A stretch of 64,000 nucleotides of DNA from Halolactibacillus miurensis (GTDB taxonomy: Bacteria; Bacillota; Bacilli; Bacillales; Amphibacillaceae): the NCBI RefSeq assembly GCF_900116255.1, contig NZ_FPAI01000001.1, positions 343,614 through 407,613 on the forward strand, written 5' to 3'. Positions 51,681 through 60,634 of this stretch are shown one piece after another. Below the pieces are notes generated by a model that searched no databases, had not been told where the DNA came from, and saw only the letters and a list, made by a program, of their open reading frames with translations. Both the position numbers and the translations under genes were made by a program. Numbering within the stretch: the stretch's first letter is position 1; every line of letters begins with the position of its first letter.

Positions 51681-52202
51681 ATGATTGGATTAAAAGTGTT
51701 TGATGAGACTGATTATCAGGCGTTTATTGATTGGCAACAAGAGGCAACAGAGAAGGATTTGTTTAGTTTTATGGGACGTACATTTACACTCCCGGTCACA
51801 AAAGCACAGCTAGCGGTGTATGTTGAAAAGGCAAAACAACAAGCGTTACCGGTCGAGTTATATACAGTAATTGAAGAACAAACCGGAGAAAAGATTGGTC
51901 ATATTCAAGTGGCGGAGATTGATGAGGTGAATCAATCAGCCTTTTTAAATCGTATCTTTATCCGTAAAGCCAGTCGTGGTAAAGGGTACGGACGTCTTCT
52001 TATGGAAGAGATGAAACGTTACGTTTTTCAAGAACGGGGTTTTCACCGGTTATCGCTTTATGTGCTTAGTAATAATCAAGGCGCATACAAGATGTATCAA
52101 AAGGCAGGGTTTGTAGAAGAGGGTGTTATGCGAGAGTCTAGGATTTTCAATGGTGAGTTTTTAGATTTGCATTTAATGAGTCTGTTGTCAACTGATCACT
52201 AG
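51681..52202 (+). CDS. GNAT-family N-acetyltransferase
   Basis: The 173-residue protein has the GNAT acetyl-CoA motif A (RIFIRKASRGKGYGRLLMEEM, in parts; the R-G-K-G-Y-G loop at about 108-113) and a C-terminal NNQGAYKMYQKAGFVEEG, typical of the RimJ/RimL-like branch. It transfers an acetyl group to an amino group; the acceptor is unknown. AAGGAGCG precedes the ATG by 8 bases. It stands alone between two terminators. Confidence 0.88.
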   Translation: MIGLKVFDETDYQAFIDWQQEATEKDLFSFMGRTFTLPVTKAQLAVYVEKAKQQALPVELYTVIEEQTGEKIGHIQVAEIDEVNQSAFLNRIFIRKASRGKGYGRLLMEEMKRYVFQERGFHRLSLYVLSNNQGAYKMYQKAGFVEEGVMRESRIFNGEFLDLHLMSLLSTDH

Positions 52203-52272
52203 ACTAAGTTGAACTTAAAATACCCATGGACATTTGAGAGAAAGGATGACGTCATAGCGACTCATGCTCGAT

Positions 52273-52322
52273 AAAAAACACCGTTAAATCAAAGATGTTT
52301 CATTTTGATTAACGGTGTTTTT
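52273..52322. terminator. Bidirectional terminator
   Basis: The arms around ACACCGTTAA (52278-52288) and TTAACGGTGT (52310-52320) extend into A and T tracts on both sides; it serves the GNAT and HAD genes. Confidence 0.85.
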
Positions 52323-52383
52323 ATGGAAGTTTCGGTGTGTTAAAGAGTAGTTACACGTCTATTAAAGTAGAAGTAATGGTGAG

Positions 52384-53112
52384 TCATCGGTCCTTACTGC
52401 CAAGTTGACTTTTAAAGAATGCTAATAAGTCTTTAGCAGTTGTGGCTGTATAATCTGGTCGTATCTCTCCTTCAGGTTCGCGGAGACGATGATTGAACCA
52501 AACGACCGAAAGTCCAGCGCCCTTAGCCCCTAACACATCATTTACATAAGCATCCCCAACATAAAAAGTGGTGTCTTTATTCAGGTTCAGTGTATTGACG
52601 ATATGGTCAAATACCCGTTTATCTGGTTTTTGAAATGGCAGTGCGCCTGAAATGAATTGGTGAGTCGGCTTCACCCACTGATTCATGCCGAGTTGGTTGA
52701 TTTTCATCTGTTGGTGATCGGCATTCCCATTTGTGAGAATAGCCAATGTTACGTCTTTCGCTGCTAAATAATCAAGTAACGCTCTTACTTCGGGTATGAG
52801 CGTGATTTTATTTTGGTAGGCGATGTAAGTATCTTGAAACAAAAGGGCCTCTTGTTTTGAAATCTCATAGCCTAAGTCTCTCATTGACGCAGTGATGCGG
52901 TAAACTTGCAAGTCTTCTGTCGTGATTTCTCCTCTTTGTTCTTCTTCAAATACATCATCGCTATATTTTCGGCTTAATAGATACAACGATTCAATATCTG
53001 CTTCTTTAAGTGGGTAAGTGAAGCTATCAAGTAATGCTTGTTTAAAAGGGAAGTGTTGATCATATAACGTGTCGTCAACATCGAAAATGACGGTCGTTAC
53101 CTGTTGTGTCAT
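52384..53112 (-). CDS. HAD-superfamily hydrolase, subfamily IA
   Basis: The 242-residue phosphatase-type protein has motif I FDVDDTLYD near the N-terminus, motif II LTNGNADHQ, a catalytic Lys in FQKPDKRVFD and motif IV VGDAYVNDVLGAKGAG. The order and the helical cap after motif I place it in subfamily IA, close to YjjG/YfnB-type nucleotidases. The substrate is not deducible. The start at 53112 is chosen because AGAGG lies 9 bases upstream; an in-frame ATG at 53151 lacks a ribosome site. Confidence 0.85.
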   Translation of the reverse strand: MTQQVTTVIFDVDDTLYDQHFPFKQALLDSFTYPLKEADIESLYLLSRKYSDDVFEEEQRGEITTEDLQVYRITASMRDLGYEISKQEALLFQDTYIAYQNKITLIPEVRALLDYLAAKDVTLAILTNGNADHQQMKINQLGMNQWVKPTHQFISGALPFQKPDKRVFDHIVNTLNLNKDTTFYVGDAYVNDVLGAKGAGLSVVWFNHRLREPEGEIRPDYTATTAKDLLAFFKSQLGSKDR

Positions 53113-53234
53113 CGTGGTCGCCTCTTTCTTCTCTGTGTCGGTTATTTGCATTTTATCTTTATCTATTCTAACATAAAAAGGGTACGTGAAAAAGTTTCAT
53201 AGCTTTCAATTGTGCTAATTTTGAGAATATTCAC

Positions 53235-53263
53235 TTGAATGAGAGAGGGATTTTTGATATAAT
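53235..53263 (+). promoter_or_regulatory. Promoter of serC
   Basis: TTGAAT (53235-53240), 17 bases and TATAAT (53258-53263) predict a transcript with a leader of about 115 bases. Confidence 0.7.
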
Positions 53264-53267
53264 GGGT

Positions 53268-53334
53268 CGAGTAGACTCGCATAAAAACTGAGCTTCGTTT
53301 TATGTCACGTGGAGAAATAAGGGGGACCTTATTT
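53268..53334 (+). promoter_or_regulatory. Structured 5' leader of serC
   Basis: The leader holds a small hairpin CGAGT/ACTCG (53268-53279) and an 8-bp hairpin AAATAAGG/CCTTATTT (53315-53334) ending in TTTT, which resembles a weak attenuator. No T-box sequence (AGGGTGGNACCGCG type) is present, and no known riboswitch class is recognised. Confidence 0.4.
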
Positions 53335-53385
53335 TAAATAAAGAAAGATGGTAAAAAAACTAAAAGAATAGGTGTGGTTAAATTT

Positions 53386-54477
53386 ATGAATCCAGTTTAT
53401 AACTTTTCAGCAGGACCATCGACATTACCGAAAAGTGTACTAAAAAAAGCAGAGGCAGAGTTATCCAATTATAAAGGCTCTGGCATGTCAGTAATGGAAA
53501 TGAGTCACCGTTCCAAATTATTTATGGATATTATCCAAGATGCAGAAAAAACATTACGTGAGTTAATGAATATTCCTGATAATTATACTGTCTTGTTCCT
53601 TCAAGGGGGAGCGTCAACGCAATTTGCGATGGTGCCAATGAACTTGATGATTAAAAACAAGAAAGCCGACTATGTTATTACCGGTACATGGTCACAAAAA
53701 GCCTATGAAGAAGCGAAGAAATATGGTACACCGCGTGTGATTGCTAATTCACACGGCGCGGACCTTTCTCATATTCCGAAAGTCACTCGTGACATGATTG
53801 ATCCTGAAGCGGATTATGTTCATATTACAACGAATAATACAATCGAAGGTACGTGTTTCTATGAATTACCTGATACAGGTGATATTCCGATTGTTGCCGA
53901 TATGTCATCAAATATTCTATCAGAATTGATTGATGTGACAGATTACGGTTTAATTTACGCTGGTGCGCAGAAAAATATTGGTCCAGCGGGTATGACTGTT
54001 GTTATTGCACGCAACGACCTGATTGGTCGTGCGCCTGAGAATGTGCCAACGATGTTAGATTATGCCGTACATCAAAAAGCAAACTCTGTCTATAATACAC
54101 CACCAACATTCCCAATCTACATGGCGAAACTTGTCTTTGATTGGATCAAAGATGATATCGGTGGATTAGCTAAGATGGCTGAGTTAAATGAGAAAAAGGC
54201 AAATCTTCTATATGAAACGATTGATAACTCTGTGTTATTTGAAGCAACAATTAAAGATCGTGACCGCTCTTGGATGAACGTCCCGTTTATCTCTAAAACA
54301 GGTGATGCAGAACTTGAAGCGAAATTCATTAAAGAAGCTGGAGAGCGCGGACTTGTGACATTAAAAGGTCACCGTTCTGTTGGCGGCATGCGGGCAAGTA
54401 TCTATAACGCCATGCCAATGGAAGGTGTACAAGCACTTGTTGATTTTATTAAAGAATTTGATCAAAACAATCAATAA
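53386..54477 (+). CDS. serC: Phosphoserine aminotransferase
   Basis: The 363-residue PLP enzyme converts 3-phosphohydroxypyruvate and glutamate to phosphoserine in serine biosynthesis. It starts with the family signature NPVYNFSAGPSTLP. It has GGASTQFAMVP, HITTNNTIEGT and the PLP Lys in IYAGAQKNIGPAG. The C-terminal GHRSVGGMRASIYNAMP binds phosphate. ATG 53386 is the standard family start although AGGTG is 13 bases upstream; a GTG at 53374 is also in frame. No serA is adjacent. Confidence 0.95.
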   Translation: MNPVYNFSAGPSTLPKSVLKKAEAELSNYKGSGMSVMEMSHRSKLFMDIIQDAEKTLRELMNIPDNYTVLFLQGGASTQFAMVPMNLMIKNKKADYVITGTWSQKAYEEAKKYGTPRVIANSHGADLSHIPKVTRDMIDPEADYVHITTNNTIEGTCFYELPDTGDIPIVADMSSNILSELIDVTDYGLIYAGAQKNIGPAGMTVVIARNDLIGRAPENVPTMLDYAVHQKANSVYNTPPTFPIYMAKLVFDWIKDDIGGLAKMAELNEKKANLLYETIDNSVLFEATIKDRDRSWMNVPFISKTGDAELEAKFIKEAGERGLVTLKGHRSVGGMRASIYNAMPMEGVQALVDFIKEFDQNNQ

Positions 54478-54500
54478 CAGGTAGTCATATAAAGAAAGGG

Positions 54501-54538
54501 AAAAGATGATCAGCTCAGGTCGAGTTGATCATCTTTTT
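54501..54538 (+). terminator. Terminator of serC
   Basis: AAAAGATGATCA (54501-54512) pairs with TGATCATCTTTTT (54526-54538), with an inner CTC/GAG extension. Confidence 0.85.
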
Positions 54539-54599
54539 CTATTGGTTTTTTTGTATCTGTAGGTGAACAGCTATCTATTGGATAAAGTTGAAGGTTATT

Positions 54600-54669
54600 T
54601 CATAAACTTGTACGTTTAAACATTGACAAAAATGAAAACGCTTTATAAAATGTAAGTACAAGTTTATGA
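54600..54669 (+). promoter_or_regulatory. Arabinanase promoter with cre box and flanking AraR-like sites
   Basis: TTGACA (54623-54628), 17 bases and TAAAAT (54646-54651). The spacer contains TGAAAACGCTTTAT (54633-54646), a cre-like box with mismatches at the last two positions. Perfect 14-base inverted repeats TCATAAACTTGTAC (54600-54613) and GTACAAGTTTATGA (54656-54669) flank the promoter; the TTGTAC core is that of Bacillus AraR operators. Confidence 0.65.
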
Positions 54670-54683
54670 GAGGGAGTGGCGTG

Positions 54684-57239
54684 ATGAGTAAAAAAGGATG
54701 GTTAGGTATTGTGGTGGCATTGGTTGTCATCACAACTGTTATCATATACCAAAGTGTCAACCAAGATCAAGGTACAGAAGAAGTAAATAGTGGTGTGGAT
54801 GAAGAAGGTATAAGTGACGCGCCGCTATTTACATCGACATTAACAGAACCGACATATCAAGATGTGTCCGTACATGATCCGTCGATTATTAAAGTAGACG
54901 ATCAGTATTACGTTTTTGGTACCCATATTGAAGCGGCCAAGTCACAGGACTTATTAAGTTGGGAACGGTTCACAAATGGGTATACGACACCTGACAATGT
55001 CTTATATGGTGATTTATCTGAGAACTTAAAAGAATCATTCCGATGGGCTGGTGAAGATGATGCAGATTCTTCTGGTGGTTTTGCGGTGTGGGCACCAGAT
55101 ATCTTTTGGAATGAACATTATCTGAATGAAGATGGTACAAAGGGGGCCTATATGATGCATTACAGTGCCTCTTCAACATATATTCGATCGGCGATTGGTT
55201 TTGCGGTATCAAAAGATATTGAAGGGCCTTATGAGTATGTTGATACGCTTGTCTATTCAGGATTCACGGCCGCTGAAAGTTATGATGATAAGAGTGAGGT
55301 AAATAAACAATGGGAAAACACGCATATCGATGAGTTGATTGAAGAAGGAAAAGTAAGTGAAGTGAATGATGCGTGGTTTAACGCGGATGGTAGTTTCAAC
55401 AACCGTCATTACCCAAATGCGATTGATGCGAACCTTTTTTATGATACCGAAGGTAAGCTCTACATGGTCTACGGGTCTTGGTCAGGGGGCATTTATTTAC
55501 TTGAATTAGATAAGGAAACAGGTGAAGTGATTTATCCGAAAGAAGATAGTCTAACAGAAGATGGTCGAATGATTGATCGATATTTTGGGACGAACATTTC
55601 TGGGGGGCATTTTGAGTCAGGTGAAGGCCCTTATGTTGAGTATAATGAAGCAACAGGTTACTATTACCTACATGTCACTTATGGTTGGTTGGGGGCAGAT
55701 GGTGGTTACCATATGCGTCAATTCAGATCAGAAAATCCGACGGGTCCTTATGTTGATGCGGCAGGTGCACCGGCTGTTTTACCACCAAATCAAGCGAATA
55801 CACAGTACGGGAATAAATTAATGGGGAACTTTTTATTTTTAAGAGACAATCATGAACCTGGCTTTGGAATGGGGCAAGGCTATGTATCACCTGGACATAA
55901 TTCTGTTTATACAGACCCAGATACGAATCAACAATTCCTCGTTTTCCATACCCGGTTCCCGAATCAAGGAGAGAGTTTCCAGGTACGTATACATCAAATG
56001 TTTATGAACAGACAAGGTTGGAGTGTCGTTGCGCCGAAACGATATGCGAATGAAACCTTGTCTGAAGATATCACGACAGATGACATTACTGGAACGTATA
56101 AATATATTAATCACGGAAAAGACGGATCGAGCGATATAAAAGAAAGTGTGAAAATAGTATTACATGATGATGGCACGATTAGTGGTGCGATTGACGGTAC
56201 TTGGGAACAAGACGGCTATTATGCCAGCATCGCCATCAACGATATCACATATGAGGGTGTGTTTGTGGAAGTTTGGGATGAGTTAAATAAACAAGGTGTG
56301 TTAAGCTTTACGGCCCTATCAGACCAAGGTGTTTCGATTTGGGGTGTCCAAACGGTTGAAGAAACACGAACATCAGAAGAAATCGCCGAAGATGTATTAA
56401 ACGCATTAACTGTGCCGGAAGAGGTAACAACAGATCTTACGTTGAAAACAACGGATGTGGGTGATACGACGATTACTTGGACGTCAAGTAATGAAACGAC
56501 GTTAACGTCTGATGGTAAAGTAACAAGAAAAGACCGTGAAGATATCCAGGTTGAGTTAACTGCTGCTGTCACAACGGGAGATGTGACAAAAGATAAAACA
56601 TTCCATGTGACCGTTCTCGGTGAACGAGAAGCAGCGCTTGTTAGTCATTACTCCTTTGACGGGAAACTCTCAGATGATACCGGTCATATGGCGGACCTTA
56701 CACCGACGGGTGAAAGAATTGATGCGCCTGGTGATGGTGTGACGTTTGAAGCGGGCATAAGCGGAGAAGCGGTCTTATTAGATGGAACAAACGGTTTAAG
56801 GTTCAGTGACGGCTTAATTGATTTATCAAGCTATACGGTTAGCTTATTTGTGAAACCGCTGAGTTTGACCCAACATACAACGCTCTTCTTTGGGGCGAAA
56901 AGTCCAGATGAATGGCTTAGTGTCGTTCCGTATGGGCATACAGAACAGACAATGGTTTGGTCAGGTAGTACGTCGTGGTTTGATGGTTCAGCAAGTGAGC
57001 GAATCGAAGAAAACGCGTGGAGTCATTTGGTTGTTGTTGTAGATAATGGTCGTTTACAGTTTTACATCAATGATGAACAAGTTTTTAGTGGCGAAGGCTT
57101 ACCGCACTACTTTGATGCCTCGAGCTATTTTGCGCTTGGTGTTAACCACTGGGATACGCCATTTAACGGTTTAATTGATGAGGTAAAAATATTTGCTGGA
57201 GCATTATCTGAAGCAGAGGTTCAAGCGCTGTCTGAATGA
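54684..57239 (+). CDS. Membrane-anchored GH43 arabinanase with LamG domain
   Basis: The 851-residue protein starts with an uncleaved-looking membrane helix (WLGIVVALVVITTVIIY) and an acidic linker. The GH43 propeller (about 45-450) resembles endo-1,5-alpha-L-arabinanases: base Asp in VHDPSIIKV, pKa-modulating Asp in NAIDANLFYD, acid Glu in GEGPYVEY and a His-containing GYVSPGHNSVY. Then come an arabinanase C-terminal beta-barrel (about 455-560), an atrophied bacterial Ig domain (about 565-645) and a C-terminal concanavalin-like LamG domain (650-851). It should release arabinose oligomers from pectin arabinan at the cell surface. GAGGGAG lies 8 bases before the ATG. AraR-like sites flank its promoter. 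Confidence 0.88.
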   Translation: MSKKGWLGIVVALVVITTVIIYQSVNQDQGTEEVNSGVDEEGISDAPLFTSTLTEPTYQDVSVHDPSIIKVDDQYYVFGTHIEAAKSQDLLSWERFTNGYTTPDNVLYGDLSENLKESFRWAGEDDADSSGGFAVWAPDIFWNEHYLNEDGTKGAYMMHYSASSTYIRSAIGFAVSKDIEGPYEYVDTLVYSGFTAAESYDDKSEVNKQWENTHIDELIEEGKVSEVNDAWFNADGSFNNRHYPNAIDANLFYDTEGKLYMVYGSWSGGIYLLELDKETGEVIYPKEDSLTEDGRMIDRYFGTNISGGHFESGEGPYVEYNEATGYYYLHVTYGWLGADGGYHMRQFRSENPTGPYVDAAGAPAVLPPNQANTQYGNKLMGNFLFLRDNHEPGFGMGQGYVSPGHNSVYTDPDTNQQFLVFHTRFPNQGESFQVRIHQMFMNRQGWSVVAPKRYANETLSEDITTDDITGTYKYINHGKDGSSDIKESVKIVLHDDGTISGAIDGTWEQDGYYASIAINDITYEGVFVEVWDELNKQGVLSFTALSDQGVSIWGVQTVEETRTSEEIAEDVLNALTVPEEVTTDLTLKTTDVGDTTITWTSSNETTLTSDGKVTRKDREDIQVELTAAVTTGDVTKDKTFHVTVLGEREAALVSHYSFDGKLSDDTGHMADLTPTGERIDAPGDGVTFEAGISGEAVLLDGTNGLRFSDGLIDLSSYTVSLFVKPLSLTQHTTLFFGAKSPDEWLSVVPYGHTEQTMVWSGSTSWFDGSASERIEENAWSHLVVVVDNGRLQFYINDEQVFSGEGLPHYFDASSYFALGVNHWDTPFNGLIDEVKIFAGALSEAEVQALSE

Positions 57240-57260
57240 GAGACTACATTAAATGAAATA

Positions 57261-57295
57261 GACAAACCCAGCGATAAAATATCGCTGGGTTTGTC
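57261..57295. terminator. Bidirectional terminator
   Basis: Perfect 16-base arms GACAAACCCAGCGATA (57261-57276) and TATCGCTGGGTTTGTC (57280-57295) lie between the arabinanase and malR-like genes. Confidence 0.88.
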
Positions 57296-57311
57296 TATGA
57301 TTAAAAGTTAT

Positions 57312-58337
57312 TTAAGGTTCAAAACGTTTAGTAGATGAACGGTACTTAATCGCATAAGGAACAATCACCCGTTTAGCTGGCTCATCTTTTGTTTGTAGTT
57401 GTTCAATTAAACATTTGGCGCCTTGGATGCCCAGTTTATAAATTTGAATATCAACGGTAGTGAGGGGTGGTCTAGTAATTTCTGATAAATACAAGTTGTT
57501 GAAACTTGTGATGGAAACGTCATCAGGACAATCGAGTCCAAACTCTTCTAACATATTAATCACACCAAGACTCATCATATCATCCGTAATCACCATGGCT
57601 GTTGGTGGGTTTTTTAACTTTAACAACTTCTCAACGGCTTTTTTACCGCTAGATCGGTTGAATTCATCATTAATAACGTAGTCTTCTCTCACCTTGATAC
57701 CTGATTCAATTAACGCTTGTTTATAGCCCTCAAATCGGTCGGACGTCACGACAAGATCTGTCGTCCCCCCGATAAAGGCAATATCGTGATGGCCAAAATC
57801 AATTAAGTGTTTCGTTAATTCTTTACTTGCGCTCACGTTATCGTTATCTACATAAGTAATACTGGCTTCATTTTCGTAAGGTTTACCAACAACTACAAAA
57901 GGAAACTTTTCTTCTACTAAAAAGTCCATAATCGCATCGTTCATCCGTGAATAAAGCAAAATAATGCCGTCAACACGGTGGCCGTAGACCATACGTTTCA
58001 CTTCTTCATACAGCTGTTGGTCATTTCCCCCTGTTGAAACGTATAAAGAATACTCCGTGTCATGGGCAACGGTACCAACCCCACGTAAAACTTCAGGGAA
58101 GAACGGATTTTGAAGAGCTGTTTCTGCCGATGAAGGCATAATAACGCCGATGGCCTTTGATGAACGGACCGCTAGATTTCGTGCGTTAACATTTGGATGA
58201 TAGCCTAATTCTTTCATGGCTTTTCTCACGCGTTTTTTTGTCTCAGTACTGATGCGCGGGCTATCTGCGATCACGCGTGAGACCGTAGACGGCGCCACCC
58301 CTGCCTTTTTGGCAACATCTTTAATGGTTACCGCCAT
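57312..58337 (-). CDS. malR: LacI-family repressor, MalR-like
   Basis: The 341-residue protein begins MAVTIKDVAKKAGVAPSTVS, the helix-turn-helix and wording of maltose repressors MalR of staphylococci and related bacteria, followed by the hinge NVNARNLAVRSSKAIGV and a sugar-sensing domain. It would repress maltodextrin genes, here most directly the divergent GH13 gene. Two MalR-style operators (GCAAACGGTTGA at 58445 and GCAACCGCTTGC at 58634) lie in the intergenic region. AAGGAGGC lies 9 bases before the start at 58337. Confidence 0.85.
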   Translation of the reverse strand: MAVTIKDVAKKAGVAPSTVSRVIADSPRISTETKKRVRKAMKELGYHPNVNARNLAVRSSKAIGVIMPSSAETALQNPFFPEVLRGVGTVAHDTEYSLYVSTGGNDQQLYEEVKRMVYGHRVDGIILLYSRMNDAIMDFLVEEKFPFVVVGKPYENEASITYVDNDNVSASKELTKHLIDFGHHDIAFIGGTTDLVVTSDRFEGYKQALIESGIKVREDYVINDEFNRSSGKKAVEKLLKLKNPPTAMVITDDMMSLGVINMLEEFGLDCPDDVSITSFNNLYLSEITRPPLTTVDIQIYKLGIQGAKCLIEQLQTKDEPAKRVIVPYAIKYRSSTKRFEP

Positions 58338-58412
58338 AGGTTTGTGCCTCCTTAAAAAATTCATGTTATAAATGGTTACGGATGTATCCGTTTCCTTTTT
58401 TATGGAAAATAA

Positions 58413-58437
58413 ATTTCACAGAAAACATCTGTGAAAT
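58413..58437. repeat. Inverted repeat in the malR leader
   Basis: ATTTCACAG (58413-58421) and CTGTGAAAT (58429-58437) are perfect 9-base arms with a 7-base loop. It could be an operator or an mRNA hairpin about 75 bases before malR. Confidence 0.5.
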
Positions 58438-58444
58438 CACGCAT

Positions 58445-58479
58445 GCAAACGGTTGATGAAAAAAGTGAAAGCGCGTACT
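58445..58479. promoter_or_regulatory. MalR-like operator and cre-like box
   Basis: GCAAACGGTTGA (58445-58456) resembles GCAANCGNTTGC MalR sites. TGAAAGCGCGTACT (58466-58479) resembles a cre box with several mismatches. Confidence 0.45.
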
Positions 58480-58546
58480 TTAATTATATATGATTTTACT
58501 TGAGATTTAAATAGCTTATTTAATTTAATTGATTTTCTTTAAAGGC

Positions 58547-58575
58547 TTGACCATATGAATGTAAGCGTTTATATT
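58547..58575 (+). promoter_or_regulatory. Promoter of the GH13 gene with overlapping cre box
   Basis: TTGACC (58547-58552), 17 bases and TATATT (58570-58575). TGTAAGCGTTTATA (58560-58573), one mismatch from the cre consensus, overlaps the -10. The 338-base gap 58338-58675 holds only control elements. Confidence 0.65.
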
Positions 58576-58633
58576 TAGAAGCGTATATAGAGTTAATAAA
58601 CAACAAAAAACAAGGGTAAGTAAACATAAAAAT

Positions 58634-58645
58634 GCAACCGCTTGC
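58634..58645 (+). promoter_or_regulatory. MalR-like operator in the GH13 leader
   Basis: GCAACCGCTTGC has symmetric GCAA/TTGC arms around CCGC and lies between the promoter and the ribosome site. Confidence 0.5.
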
Positions 58646-58675
58646 TCAAATGTAAAAAAGGAGAGAAAGAGTAGA

Positions 58676-60394
58676 ATGGAAAAAGCAATGATTTTTCACC
58701 GAGCAATAAATGAATACGCTTACGGATATGACGATCAAACGATTCATCTTGTCCTTCAAACAAAGCACAAGGATGCCGAGAAAGTTGAACTTATTTACGG
58801 CGATCCGTATGACTTTGAAGATAAAAAATGGAATTATACGGTAGTGCCAGTTGAACGAACAGGTGAAACAACAACGGTGGATTACTACAAAGCAAAAGTC
58901 GAACCACCGAACAACCGGATGCGTTACGGCTTCAAAATTACCGCTTATGACGGTGAAGAGGTGTTTTATCTTGAACGTGGGATTTTCACAGAACCGTCGA
59001 AAGAAATTGGCGATTATTTCTGTTTTCCATATTTTCATCCAAGTGATGAATATCATGCACCGGATTGGGTAAAAGATACCGTCTGGTATCAAATCTTCCC
59101 TGAACGCTTTAGAAATGGTGATCCGAGTATTTCGCCAAGTGATGCCGCTGGTTGGGAAGAAGGTGTCGTCACACCAAAGAGTTTTTATGGCGGGGACTTA
59201 CAAGGTGTTATCGATGGACTCGATTATTTAGAAGATTTAGGAATCACAGGTATTTACTTTACCCCAATCTTTAAATCACCGAGTAACCATAAGTATGATA
59301 CGGTTGATTATTATGAGATTGATCCACACTTTGGTGATAAAAAGACATTTAAACGTCTAGTCGAAGCATGCCACAGTCGTGGCATTCGGGTCATGTTAGA
59401 TGCGGTATTTAATCATAGTGGTTATGAATTTGAGCCATTTCAGGATGTATTAAAAAATGGGCAACAATCACGCTTTAAAGATTGGTTCCATATTCATGAT
59501 TTTCCGATTCAAACAGAACCGAAGCCTAATTATGAAGCCTTTGGTTTCGTTAGTCGTATGCCAAAGTTACATACACAAAATAAAGATGTTCAAGATTATT
59601 TACTCGGTGTGAGTAAATATTGGATTGAAGCATTTGGTATTGATGGTTGGCGTTTAGATGTAGCCAATGAAGTAGATCATCGCTTCTGGCGTAAATTTAG
59701 AGAAGCTGTGAAGAGCGTCAAAGAAGATATCTATATTGTCGGTGAAGCATGGCATGATTCCATGCGGTGGTTACGTGGTGATGAGTTTGATGCCGTCATG
59801 AACTATCCACTTGTGGATAGTTTGGTACGTTATATTGAAGAACAATCGATTGACCAACAAACCTTTAAAGACCGTATTGTTCATCTGTTACACATGTATC
59901 CACAACACGTGACAGAGCATCTCTTTAATATTCTAGCAAGCCATGATACCGCGCGCTTAATTACTCAAACAGGTGGCTCTGAGGATAAAGCGAAACTGTT
60001 GTACTTGTTCCAATTCTCTTACCCAGGCTCACCTTGTATTTATTACGGAGATGAGATCGGTATGGTCGGCGGTGAAGAACCGGAAAGCCGCGGTTGCATG
60101 ATTTGGGATGAAACAAGACAAGACTTAGATTTACGTACCTTTATTCAAACGCTGATTCATCTAAGAAAAACAGAAGTGGGCTTTTCGAATGAGGCGACGT
60201 TTAGTTTTATCGACACAACCGATGAGTGTTTGATCTATCAAAAAGAAACAACCGATGAACGATTAATTTTCATCATCAATCCAACAGCGGAAGCTATCCA
60301 TGTATCTGATTATGAAGGAGACGTGATACTTACTTCTAATGAGGATGACATCCTTCAAGGTTATGGGTATCGGGTGATTAAACAAGTTAAATAG
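58676..60394 (+). CDS. GH13 neopullulanase/cyclomaltodextrinase
   Basis: The 572-residue amylase-family enzyme has the N-terminal starch-binding-like domain (about 1-120) that marks the GH13_20 cyclomaltodextrinase/neopullulanase/maltogenic amylase group. The barrel follows, with VFNHSG, nucleophile Asp in GWRLDVANEV, acid Glu in VGEAWHD and the Asp of LASHDTARL. No signal peptide, so it cuts imported maltodextrins or cyclodextrins. GGAGAGAAAG precedes the ATG. No maltodextrin importer is in the window. Confidence 0.93.
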   Translation: MEKAMIFHRAINEYAYGYDDQTIHLVLQTKHKDAEKVELIYGDPYDFEDKKWNYTVVPVERTGETTTVDYYKAKVEPPNNRMRYGFKITAYDGEEVFYLERGIFTEPSKEIGDYFCFPYFHPSDEYHAPDWVKDTVWYQIFPERFRNGDPSISPSDAAGWEEGVVTPKSFYGGDLQGVIDGLDYLEDLGITGIYFTPIFKSPSNHKYDTVDYYEIDPHFGDKKTFKRLVEACHSRGIRVMLDAVFNHSGYEFEPFQDVLKNGQQSRFKDWFHIHDFPIQTEPKPNYEAFGFVSRMPKLHTQNKDVQDYLLGVSKYWIEAFGIDGWRLDVANEVDHRFWRKFREAVKSVKEDIYIVGEAWHDSMRWLRGDEFDAVMNYPLVDSLVRYIEEQSIDQQTFKDRIVHLLHMYPQHVTEHLFNILASHDTARLITQTGGSEDKAKLLYLFQFSYPGSPCIYYGDEIGMVGGEEPESRGCMIWDETRQDLDLRTFIQTLIHLRKTEVGFSNEATFSFIDTTDECLIYQKETTDERLIFIINPTAEAIHVSDYEGDVILTSNEDDILQGYGYRVIKQVK

Positions 60395-60404
60395 ACCTTT
60401 TTAA

Positions 60405-60442
60405 ACGACGGCGCACTGATAAGTGATCCGTCGTCTCTTTTT
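60405..60442 (+). terminator. Terminator of the GH13 gene
   Basis: ACGACGG (60405-60411) pairs with CCGTCGT (60428-60434), with an inner CACT/AGTG stem; CTCTTTTTG follows. Confidence 0.85.
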
Positions 60443-60462
60443 GTTCTAACAAAAAGAGACAG

Positions 60463-60498
60463 AAAAAAGCACCAGACATCTGTTGGACGGGTGCTTTT
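60463..60498 (-). terminator. Terminator for a minus-strand transcript
   Basis: AAAAGCACC (60465-60473) pairs with GGTGCTTTT (60490-60498). On the minus strand the T run TTTTTTCTG follows. It fits as the end of the small gene at 60635-60724. Confidence 0.7.
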
Positions 60499-60634
60499 AA
60501 GTAAAGAATGTTTATTTAGATAGACTGTGAGCTATTTTGTTTAATGAATTTTCTGGTTTTTACGTCTTCATTAATAGAAAAGTCATCAGAGATAAGGTTT
60601 AAAAGACAGACTTGTTGTCATGTCGTGATAAATC

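Noticed and set aside
53268..53385. T-box leader ahead of serC
   Set aside because: The conserved T-box sequence and specifier stem are absent; the leader is also too short.
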